Source: Gemmata sp.
GTDB taxonomy: Bacteria > Planctomycetota > Planctomycetia > Gemmatales > Gemmataceae
Assembly (NCBI GenBank): GCA_022843445.1
Contig: JALHNS010000001.1
Span: 1 to 64,000, forward strand
DNA length: 64,000 bases
Reading direction: 5' to 3'
Positions 18,712 through 26,883 of this stretch are shown in pieces. The translations under genes were made by a program, and so were the position numbers. The number at the start of each line of letters is the position of its first letter. Position 1 is the first letter of the stretch. The notes beneath the pieces are model-generated. The model saw only the letters and a list, made by a program, of their open reading frames with translations. It had not been told where the DNA came from and ran no database searches.

Positions 18712-20028
18712 ATGTCCGCGTTCTGTGACGGCGTTTCGCGGCGCGATGCCATTCGCGTGGGCGCGGCATCGCTCTTCGGCGCTTCGTTCGCGCTGCCGCA
18801 ACTGCTGCGCGCCAGCGAGAAGGCGAAGCCGGCAAAAGACGTGTCGCTCATCTTCGTGTTCCTGCACGGCGGGCAAAGCCACCTCGACACCTTCGACCTG
18901 AAGCCGGACGCGCCCGCGGAGTTCCGCGGCGACTTCAACCCGATGCGCACCAAGGTGCCCGGGTTGCTCATGTGCGACCTGCTACCGAAGGTCGGCGCAC
19001 AGGTGGACAAGTATTCGCTCGTGCGCTCGTTCCGGCACCACAACTCGGACCACGGCCCCGCGGACCACTACATCCTCACCGGGTTCTTCCCCACCGCCGG
19101 GTTCAACCCGTCGCTCAGCCCGAACAACCAGAAGCCGTGCGTCGGGTCGGTGGTGTCGAAGTTCCTCGGCCCGAAGGGCGCGGTGCCCGCGTACGTGGCG
19201 CTTCCGAAAGTGCATCCGAGTGGTGGCGCGGCGTACCTCGGTGCGGCGCACGCGCCGTTCGTGATCGACGCCGACCCGAGCGCGCCGAACTTCAGCGTCC
19301 CGGACCTCGTGCCCCCGCCCGCGATTGCCTCCGACCGCCTGCACGACCGAAAAGCGCTCCTCGAAACCGTGGACCGGTTCCACAAGAGCGCCGAATCCAA
19401 AGCGAACGCACAAGCCGGTGCGGTGGGCACCTTCCGCGACAAAGCCTTCGACCTGATGACCTCGCCGCAAGCGAAGAAGGCGTTCGACATCCACGCGGAG
19501 CCGGAGAAGCTGCGCGACGAGTACGGGCGGCACTCGCTCGGCCAAAGCTGCCTGATGGCGCGCCGCCTCGTCGAAGCCGGCGTGCGGTGCGTGACCATCG
19601 ACCACAGCAACTGGGACACGCACGACGGCAACTTCGCGGTGCTGAAGAACAGCCTGCTCCCGATGTACGACACCGCGATTGCGACACTCTTCCGCGACCT
19701 CGCCGACCGCGGCCTTCTGGAAAGCACGCTGGTGGTGGTAACGGGCGAATTCGGGCGCACGCCGCGCATCAACAAGAACGCCGGTCGCGACCACTGGGGG
19801 CCGGCCTTCACCGTGCTGCTCGGCGGCGGCGGCGTGAAGGGCGGCGTGGTGGTGGGCAAGACCGACGCCCGCGCCGAGAAGCCCGCGACCGACCCCTACG
19901 GCCCGGAAGACCTGTTCGCCACGATGTACGCGCTGATGGGCATCGACCCGAAAGCCGAAGCCCACACGCCCGACGGCCGCCCGATTGCGCTCGTGAACAA
20001 CGGTCGCGTGATGAGCGAACTGCTGTGA
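18712..20028 (+). CDS. DUF1501 domain-containing protein (Tat-exported)
   Basis: VSRRDAIRVGAASLFGASFALPQLL; FLHGGQSHLDTFDLKPDAPAEFRGDF; VTGEFGRTPRINKNAGRDHWGPAFTVLLGGGGVKGG. Confidence 0.9.
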   Translation: MSAFCDGVSRRDAIRVGAASLFGASFALPQLLRASEKAKPAKDVSLIFVFLHGGQSHLDTFDLKPDAPAEFRGDFNPMRTKVPGLLMCDLLPKVGAQVDKYSLVRSFRHHNSDHGPADHYILTGFFPTAGFNPSLSPNNQKPCVGSVVSKFLGPKGAVPAYVALPKVHPSGGAAYLGAAHAPFVIDADPSAPNFSVPDLVPPPAIASDRLHDRKALLETVDRFHKSAESKANAQAGAVGTFRDKAFDLMTSPQAKKAFDIHAEPEKLRDEYGRHSLGQSCLMARRLVEAGVRCVTIDHSNWDTHDGNFAVLKNSLLPMYDTAIATLFRDLADRGLLESTLVVVTGEFGRTPRINKNAGRDHWGPAFTVLLGGGGVKGGVVVGKTDARAEKPATDPYGPEDLFATMYALMGIDPKAEAHTPDGRPIALVNNGRVMSELL

Positions 20029-20033
20029 CGGCC

Positions 20034-20150
20034 GCACAGGGCTTCCGCCCTGTGCTATGGACGGCGACCCGCTCCGCGGGTGCTCAGACACCTAACCGCC
20101 TTCCGCCCCGGAGGGGCCGGCTACCGTAGCACAGGGCGGAAGCCCTGTGC
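20034..20150. repeat. MITE-like inverted repeat with perfect 24-bp arms
   Basis: GCACAGGGCTTCCGCCCTGTGCTA (20034-20057) and its exact reverse complement (20127-20150); each arm is itself palindromic. Confidence 0.85.
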
Positions 20151-20168
20151 GCCTCACGCGGACACGCA

Positions 20169-22328
20169 ATGAACCGCTCTCTGCTTTCCCTCTGCGTCCT
20201 CTGCGGTCTCTGCGGTGAATCGTCCGCCAACCCGCCCACCGCGAGTTACGTCTTCCCCGCGGGCGCGCAGCGCGGCACCGCCGTCGAGGTGCGCGTCGGC
20301 GGGCTGTTCCTGCACGACAAGCCCGTGTTCGAGCTGACCGGCACCGGCGTGCAAGCGCCGCCGCACCTCGCGCCCGCGAAGCGCGTGTGGTTCGAGGGGC
20401 CGGTGCTGCCGCTGCCCGAATCGCAACAGCAAGAAGACTACCCTGCGGATTACAGCGGCAAACTGACCGTGGCGAAGGACGCGCCGCTTGGGGCGCGCCG
20501 CGTGCGCCTCTTCACGGCGCAGGGCGGCGCGAGCGGCCCGGTGTTCGTGGTCGGCGACCTGCCCGAAGTGATCGAAACCGAAATCGACGGCGACCCGGTG
20601 CCGCAGGCGCTCGCCGCGCTGCCGGTCACGGCGAACGGGCGCATCTTCCCGCGCGAAGACGTTGACCTCTGGGAGTTTCACGCCGAAGCCGGGAAGCCGG
20701 TCACGGCGCTCGTTCACACCGCGAGCATCAACTCACCGCTCGTGTCGAAGCTCGAACTGCTCGACGCCGCGGGGCGCGTGGTGGCCGAACAGATGCCGCA
20801 CGCGTGCCCCGGCACCGACGCGAGCCTGAAATTCACCCCGAAGGTGAGCGGCAAGTACCGACTGCGCATCTCCGACGCGCGCGCGAACGGCGGGCAAGCG
20901 TTCGTGTATCGGCTCACGGTCACGACGGCCGACGTGCCCGCGTTCCACTTCCCGCTGAAGGCACCCGCGGACGGACTGCGCGACGCGAGCACGGAGAAGC
21001 AACCGCTGGCCCCGCCGTTCGCGCTGAACGGGCAGATCGAGCGCCCCGGTATCGTGGGCGAGTGGAAGCTCGATCTCAAGAAAAGCGCGAAGTACACGTT
21101 CGACCTGCAAGCCCGCCGGTTCGAGTCGCCGCTGTGCGGTGTCGTTCGCGTGCAGGACGCGAGCGGCAAAGAGCTGGCGCGCGCAGAAGCGACCGAGACC
21201 GACGACCCGAAGCCGCTCTCATTCGCGCCGCCCGCCGATGGTACTTACACGGTAAGCGTGAGCGAGAAGTTCCGCGGGCGCTCCGGATCGCACTTCGTGT
21301 ACCGCCTGCGCGTGTTGGACGCTGCGGAGAAAGCCGCGCCCGGCTTCCGCTTAGCACTCAAAGCGGACGTGATCACGCTGACGCGCGGCACGACCGCGAC
21401 CGTGCCGGTTACTGTGGAGCGCCGCGGCGGGTTCACCGGCCCGATCGCGCTGGAACTCGAGGGGTTGCCGAAGGGCGTCACGGTGCAGAACGCGCAAATC
21501 GGCGCGGGCCAATTCGCCACCACGCTCGCGCTGAAGGCCGACGACACGCTTCCCATTGGGCCGCTCCCGCTGAAGCTCGTCGGCACCGCGAAGGCCGGTG
21601 ACACCGCACTGTCACACACCGCGGAGTACAAGGGCGCGTCCGACTTGCGCCTCGCGGGCGCGTTCCCGACGCCGTTCAAGATTGTGGACGAGTACGTGAT
21701 GACGAGCGCGCCGCGCGGCGAAACCTACTTCCGCAAGTACAAGGTGGATCGCGGTACGTTCCTCGGCCCGATTCGCGTTGAGTTGGCCGACAAGCAGGCG
21801 CGGCACCTGCAAGGCGTAACGGGGCCGGTGCTCACGCTGAAGCCGGGCGAAACAGACTTCGAGTACCCGGCGTTCCTGCCGCCGTGGATGGAGATGGGCC
21901 GCACCTGTCGCGTGTGCGTGATGGCGACCGCGACCGTGCGCGACCCGCTCGACGGCCGCGAACACGTCGTGAGTTTCAGTTCGACCGAACAGAACCAACA
22001 GATGATCGTGGTTGTGGGGCCGGGACGTTTAGACTTGAGCGCAGATCGCACAAGCATAAGGGCGGAGGGCGAAGTGCGCGTAACCGTGAAGGTGAGCCGC
22101 GCGAAAGCGCTGACCGGCCCCGCGACGGTAGAGGTAGTGCTGCCCGAACACATCAAGGGCGTCCGCGCGCCGGCGCTGACCGTGCCCGCGGACAAGAGCG
22201 AAGCCGAGCTCGTGCTGACCTTCGACGCGAGCGCCGGCCCGTTCAACGTGCCGCTGCTGTTGCGCGCGACGGTGCAAACCCCGCGCGGCCCCGTAACGGC
22301 TGAAACCAAACTCGACGCCGTGAAGTAG
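20169..22328 (+). CDS. Secreted protein with pre-peptidase C-terminal (PPC)-like and Ig-like repeats
   Basis: Cys-rich signal peptide MNRSLLSLCVLCGLCGESSA; GRIFPREDVDLWEFHAEAGKPVTALVHTASINSPLVSKLELLDAAGRVVAE; several beta-rich repeats. Confidence 0.75.
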   Translation: MNRSLLSLCVLCGLCGESSANPPTASYVFPAGAQRGTAVEVRVGGLFLHDKPVFELTGTGVQAPPHLAPAKRVWFEGPVLPLPESQQQEDYPADYSGKLTVAKDAPLGARRVRLFTAQGGASGPVFVVGDLPEVIETEIDGDPVPQALAALPVTANGRIFPREDVDLWEFHAEAGKPVTALVHTASINSPLVSKLELLDAAGRVVAEQMPHACPGTDASLKFTPKVSGKYRLRISDARANGGQAFVYRLTVTTADVPAFHFPLKAPADGLRDASTEKQPLAPPFALNGQIERPGIVGEWKLDLKKSAKYTFDLQARRFESPLCGVVRVQDASGKELARAEATETDDPKPLSFAPPADGTYTVSVSEKFRGRSGSHFVYRLRVLDAAEKAAPGFRLALKADVITLTRGTTATVPVTVERRGGFTGPIALELEGLPKGVTVQNAQIGAGQFATTLALKADDTLPIGPLPLKLVGTAKAGDTALSHTAEYKGASDLRLAGAFPTPFKIVDEYVMTSAPRGETYFRKYKVDRGTFLGPIRVELADKQARHLQGVTGPVLTLKPGETDFEYPAFLPPWMEMGRTCRVCVMATATVRDPLDGREHVVSFSSTEQNQQMIVVVGPGRLDLSADRTSIRAEGEVRVTVKVSRAKALTGPATVEVVLPEHIKGVRAPALTVPADKSEAELVLTFDASAGPFNVPLLLRATVQTPRGPVTAETKLDAVK
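20175..20222. repeat. Dispersed repeat of the TTCACCGCAGAGACCGCAGAGGACGCAGAG type
   Basis: Plus strand ctctctgctttccctctgcgtcctctgcggtctctgcggtgaa; antisense frame reads FTAETAEDAEGKQ, a common spurious translation of this repeat class. Confidence 0.65.
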
Positions 22329-22356
22329 GAAGAGGTGGGCAACAGGGGGCGGTCTC

Positions 22357-23037
22357 GTGACCGAAGTGGAATGGCAGGAACACAACTATCCAGAAGGGTT
22401 GTTGAGGTTCCTCGAAACAGATCCAAAAGGGAGAAAAACGCGGCTCTGTGCAGTTGCCTGCTGCCGTAGTATCTGGCATTTGCTCGAAGACGGTTCTCGC
22501 CACGCTGTTGAAGTTGCCGAACGCTTCGCAGACGGGCAAACGACGAACGCTGAAAGAAGGGCTGCGGTTCGTATGTGTCGCGGAGTGACTTCCGGGGCAG
22601 AGTGGGCACAAGATGCGGCTTCGCGGGCGGTCGAATTATGTCCCTTCGCGCGCCAGTACTCGCTTTTTCAACTCGCGCGATTTGGTCTCGATTCGTCCTC
22701 GTACACGAAGTGGTTCGGTCGAGCTGCGGTCGAGGAGCACGACGCGCTTCGTCGAAGGAATTCCTCTACGGAAGATTCGCGCCAAGTGGCTTTCCTCCGA
22801 GATATTTTCGGCAACCCGTTTCGCCCGGTTGCGTTCGCTCCCGAATGGCGCACCGATACCGTAGTTGCGCTCGCGCGGCAGATGTACGATGCGCGCGAGT
22901 TCGGCGCGATGCCGATCCTCGCGGACGCACTCCAAGACGCCGGCTGTGAGGAAGGGCAAATCCTCGAACACTGTCGCGGCACCGGTCCACACGTTCGCGG
23001 GTGCTGGGTCGTCGATTTTGTCCTCGGCAAAGAGTAG
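22357..23037 (+). CDS. Hypothetical protein of a Gemmata-type paralogous family
   Basis: Conserved-looking blocks RLCAVACCRSIWHLLEDGSRHAVEVAERFADG, LRDIFGNPFRPV, MPILADALQDAGCEEGQILEHCRGTGPHVRGCWVVDFVLGKE. Confidence 0.65.
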   Translation: MTEVEWQEHNYPEGLLRFLETDPKGRKTRLCAVACCRSIWHLLEDGSRHAVEVAERFADGQTTNAERRAAVRMCRGVTSGAEWAQDAASRAVELCPFARQYSLFQLARFGLDSSSYTKWFGRAAVEEHDALRRRNSSTEDSRQVAFLRDIFGNPFRPVAFAPEWRTDTVVALARQMYDAREFGAMPILADALQDAGCEEGQILEHCRGTGPHVRGCWVVDFVLGKE

Positions 23038-23094
23038 GCTCGAAAGGCTCACTCAGTTTACACTCATAGGTCTGCCCGTGCGGAGCCGGTTGCA

Positions 23095-25305
23095 ATGCGA
23101 GCGAAATGGTTGGCCGTGTTCGTTCTGCTCGCTGGTGGTGCGCCGGCGCGTGCCGCCGACACCGCGTTCGAGCGGGACGTTCTCCCGGTGCTCACGCGCG
23201 CCGGGTGCAACATGGGCGCGTGCCACGGCAACCTCAACGGTAAGGGCGGCTTCAAGCTCTCGCTCAAGGGCGAAGACCCGAACGCGGACTTCGCGGCGCT
23301 CACGCGCGACATGCTCGCCCGCCGCACCGACGTGCTGCGCCCGGACGAAAGCCTCATCCTCAAGAAGGCCACCGGGCAGGTGCCGCACGAGGGCGGCGCG
23401 CGCTTCTCCGCGAACAGCGCCGAATACGCGGTGCTGCGCGAGTGGGTGAATCGCGGTGCGCCCCGCGGCACCAGTGGGAGCGCGCTTACCAAACTGGTGG
23501 TGACGCCCGCCAGCAAGATTCTGATTGAACCCGCGGACCGGTTCGCGGTGCGCGCGGTCGCGCACTTCGCGGACGGTACTTCGCGCGACGTGACGCCGTT
23601 GATGGCGACCGAGTTCACGACGGTCGGCGTTGCGAAGATCACGCCGAGCGGCGAGGTGGTGCGCGAACAGACCGGCGAAACGGTGCTGCTCGTGCGCTAC
23701 GCGTCCGAAGTGTCGCCGGTGCGAGTCGTGTTCCTGCCGGATCGCCCGGTACCGGAGATGGGCGACCTCAAGCCCAACAACCGCATCGATGAACTGGTGT
23801 TCGCGCAGCTCAAAGAGTTGCGGCTGAAGCCCGCGGAGACGGCCCCGGATCCCGTCTTCTTGCGGCGCGCGTATTTGGACGCGCTCGGCGTTCTGCCGAC
23901 CGCGGCCGAAGCCCGCGCGTTTCTTTCTGACACCGCGGCCGACAAGCGCGCGAAGCTGATTGATTCATTGCTGGAGCGCCCGGAGTTCGCGGAGTATTGG
24001 GCGCAGAAGTGGTCCGATTTGCTGCGCAACGAAGAGAAGGCGCTCGACAAGAAGGGCGTCGCGGTGTTCTACCGGTGGATCGCGGCGCAACTCGCCGAAG
24101 ACCGGCCGCTGAACGAGTTAGCGCGCGACGTGCTCGCGGCCCGCGGCAGCACCTACGCGAACCCGCCGGCGAACTTCTGGCGGGCCGTCCGCGAACCGCT
24201 CGTGCGCGCGGAGAGCGTGGCGCAGGTGTTCCTCGGCGTGCGGATCGGCTGCGCGAAGTGCCACAACCACCCGTTCGACCGGTGGACGATCGACGACTAC
24301 TACGGGTTCGCGGCGCTGTTCGCGCGCGTCGATTACCGCGTGCTGGAAAACGAGAAGCGGGACCGGCTCGACAAGCACGAGTTCGTCGGCGAACAGATCG
24401 TGTGGCAGAACCGCACGAGCGAGCAGGAGAACCCGCGCACGCGCACGTTCGCGAAGCCCAAGTTCCTCGGCGCGCCCACGCCGGACCTCGGCGAAGAGGG
24501 CGACCGGCTCGGGGCGGTCGCGGAGTGGGTCGCGTCGCCCACGAACCCGTTCTTCGCGCGCGCGCAGGTGAACCGCGTCTGGCTGCACCTGATGGGCCGC
24601 GGGCTGGTCGATCCGAACGACGACTTCCGCGCCACGAACCCGCCGACGAACCCGGAACTGCTCGATTGGCTCGCGGCCGACTTCGCCAAAGGCGGCTTCC
24701 GGCTGAAGCGGACGGTGCGCGCGATCATGAACAGCCGCACCTACCAGTTCGCCGCGACGACGCGCGACCGCTCCACGATGGCCGACGATCTGCACCACTC
24801 GCACGCTCTGGTGCAACCGCTCGAGGCCGAACAGTTGCTCGACGCGCTGGCGGGCGTGACCGGCGTCCCGGTGTCGTTCAAGGGCTATCCGTTGGGGATG
24901 CGCGCGAACCAAGTGCCGGCCCCGCCGCAGAGCGGCCGTCGCGGGTTCGAGGGCATGGGCGAGCGCTTCCTGAAAGTGTTCGGCAAGCCGGACCGCCTGC
25001 TGACGTGCGAGTGCGAGCGCAACGACGACCCCGGCCTGTTGCAGGCGTTCCAACTCATCACCGGCGAGCTAATGAACTCGCTGGTGAAGGACGAATCCAA
25101 CCGCGTCGGGAAGATGTTAAGTGTGGGTGCGAGCGATACGGAGATGCTGGAAGAACTGTACCTCGCGGCACTGAGCCGCCGCCCGACGGACGCGGAGTCG
25201 AAGAAACTGACGGCCTATGTGAAGGCCGCAAAGGACCGCCGCGCCGCGTGGGAAGATGTGCTCTGGGCACTACTGAACAGCAAGGAATTCTTACTCCGTC
25301 GCTAG
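23095..25305 (+). CDS. DUF1549/DUF1553 domain protein
   Basis: GCNMGACHGNLNGKGGFKLSLKGEDP, CAKCHNHPFDRWTIDDYYGF, NRVWLHLMGRGLVDPNDDFRATNPPTNPELLDWLA. Confidence 0.9.
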   Translation: MRAKWLAVFVLLAGGAPARAADTAFERDVLPVLTRAGCNMGACHGNLNGKGGFKLSLKGEDPNADFAALTRDMLARRTDVLRPDESLILKKATGQVPHEGGARFSANSAEYAVLREWVNRGAPRGTSGSALTKLVVTPASKILIEPADRFAVRAVAHFADGTSRDVTPLMATEFTTVGVAKITPSGEVVREQTGETVLLVRYASEVSPVRVVFLPDRPVPEMGDLKPNNRIDELVFAQLKELRLKPAETAPDPVFLRRAYLDALGVLPTAAEARAFLSDTAADKRAKLIDSLLERPEFAEYWAQKWSDLLRNEEKALDKKGVAVFYRWIAAQLAEDRPLNELARDVLAARGSTYANPPANFWRAVREPLVRAESVAQVFLGVRIGCAKCHNHPFDRWTIDDYYGFAALFARVDYRVLENEKRDRLDKHEFVGEQIVWQNRTSEQENPRTRTFAKPKFLGAPTPDLGEEGDRLGAVAEWVASPTNPFFARAQVNRVWLHLMGRGLVDPNDDFRATNPPTNPELLDWLAADFAKGGFRLKRTVRAIMNSRTYQFAATTRDRSTMADDLHHSHALVQPLEAEQLLDALAGVTGVPVSFKGYPLGMRANQVPAPPQSGRRGFEGMGERFLKVFGKPDRLLTCECERNDDPGLLQAFQLITGELMNSLVKDESNRVGKMLSVGASDTEMLEELYLAALSRRPTDAESKKLTAYVKAAKDRRAAWEDVLWALLNSKEFLLRR

Positions 25306-25340
25306 TCGCGGAGCGTGCGGCTTAATCGCAGAGGCAAACC

Positions 25341-26696
25341 ATGCTCGATCACGTTTCCCGGCGTGCCGTCCTCTCGGTCGGTGGGGCGTCGCTGTTGGGC
25401 CTCACGTTCCCCCAGATGCTCGCCGCGGCCGATTCCCCGCGAGCCAAGCACAAGGCGCGCGCCAAGAGCGTCATCTTCCTGCACCAGTGGGGAGGGCCGG
25501 GGCAGCACGAGACCTTCGACCCCAAACCGGACGCGCCGGACAACGTCCGCGGGTGGTACAAGGCCACCAAGACGAAACTCCCCGGCGTGCTGTTCGGCGA
25601 GCGCATCCCGAAGCTCGCGGCGATGGCCGACAAACTGTGCGTGGTGCGGTGCCTCACGCACACCATGAAGAACCACAACTCCGCCGGGTACTACTCGCTC
25701 ACCGGCGTCGCCCCGGCCACCGACGACCAGCGGCTCCGCGACTCCATCGACCTGTTCCCCGCGTACGGCAGCATTGTGGACAAGCTCAGCCCGGCGGCGA
25801 AGGGCGTCGCGTCGTTCGTGGCGTTCCCGCACGTCATCGCCGACGGCAGCATCACGCCCGGGCAGCACGCGAGCTTCCTCGGCAAGGCGCACAACCCGCT
25901 GTTCGTGAACCAAGACCCGAGCCGCGCGGATTTCAAACTGCCCGAACTCACGCTGCCGGATTCGCTCACCGTCGAGCGCCTCGAGAACCGCAAAGACATC
26001 CTGAAACTGATCGACGAACAGAGCGACCTGCTCGAAACCTCGCTCGTCGCGCAGGGGTTGGACGAGAGCTACCAAAAGGCCGTCGCGATGCTCACCTCGC
26101 CGCGGTTCAAGGCGGCGTTCGACCTGTCGAAGGAAGACAAGAAGACCCGCGACGCTTACGGCCGCACCACCTACGGCCAAAGCTGCCTGCTGGCGCGCCG
26201 CGTGGTCGAAGCCGGGGCGAAGTTCGTGAACGTGTACTTCTCGCGCGCCATCGGCGGCAAGGGGCAAGGCTGGGACTACCACGGCTTCAACAAGGAAGAC
26301 CCGAAGGAGCGGCTGAACGAACTGCTGCCGATGACGGACCAAACCCTCCCGGCGCTGCTGAACGACCTTGAAGATCGTGGGATGCTGGACGGCACGCTGG
26401 TGGTGTGGGTGGGCGAGTTCGGGCGCACGCCGCGCATCAGCTCGAACGGCGGGCGCGACCACTGGCCGCAGTGCTACTGTGCCGTGCTCGCCGGCGGCGG
26501 CACCAAGAAGGGCTTCGTGTATGGGGCGAGTGACAAACTCGGCGCGTACGCGACCGTGGGCCAGATGCGGCCGGAAGACCTCGCCGCGACGATGTTCGAC
26601 GCGCTCGGCATCGACCCGGACACCGAAATCAAAGACAAGCTGAACCGCCCGCTGCCGGTCGCGCGCGGCAAACCGGTGAGCGAACTGTTCGCGTAA
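25341..26696 (+). CDS. DUF1501 domain-containing protein (Tat-exported)
   Basis: VSRRAVLSVGGASLLGLTFPQML; FLHQWGGPGQHETFDPKPDAPDNVRGWY; WVGEFGRTPRISSNGGRDHWPQ. Confidence 0.9.
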   Translation: MLDHVSRRAVLSVGGASLLGLTFPQMLAAADSPRAKHKARAKSVIFLHQWGGPGQHETFDPKPDAPDNVRGWYKATKTKLPGVLFGERIPKLAAMADKLCVVRCLTHTMKNHNSAGYYSLTGVAPATDDQRLRDSIDLFPAYGSIVDKLSPAAKGVASFVAFPHVIADGSITPGQHASFLGKAHNPLFVNQDPSRADFKLPELTLPDSLTVERLENRKDILKLIDEQSDLLETSLVAQGLDESYQKAVAMLTSPRFKAAFDLSKEDKKTRDAYGRTTYGQSCLLARRVVEAGAKFVNVYFSRAIGGKGQGWDYHGFNKEDPKERLNELLPMTDQTLPALLNDLEDRGMLDGTLVVWVGEFGRTPRISSNGGRDHWPQCYCAVLAGGGTKKGFVYGASDKLGAYATVGQMRPEDLAATMFDALGIDPDTEIKDKLNRPLPVARGKPVSELFA

Positions 26697-26733
26697 GTGT
26701 TGTTGGGATCGCGAACTAAGAAGTGGAAGGCAG

Positions 26734-26785
26734 AGCGGGATAGGGGAGTCGAACCCCTCTCACAGCCTTGGGAAGGCTGTGAGGC
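26734..26785 (-). tRNA. 3' fragment of tRNA-Gly(CCC), probable att site (not a functional gene)
   Basis: Minus strand: CTCACAGCC TTCCCAA GGCTGTGAG (anticodon loop, CCC) + AGGGGTTCGACTCCCCT T-arm + ATCCCGC acceptor. No matching 5' acceptor/D-arm follows on the minus strand upstream. Confidence 0.75.
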
Positions 26786-26883
26786 ATCTGTTTTCTAGGC
26801 TTTTTTCACACAAGATTGGCAAAAATCTCCCTATAATGCCCCCAGATTTGCCAATGAAATTTGCCAGTCAAGGGGGCCAGATC

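Noticed and set aside
18982-20091. 369-aa minus-strand ORF
   Set aside because: Antisense to a DUF1501 gene with conserved motifs; no recognisable protein features.
20154-20717. Minus-strand ORF ending FTAETAEDAEGKQ
   Set aside because: Spurious translation across the dispersed GCAGAG repeat and antisense to the secreted PPC-type protein.
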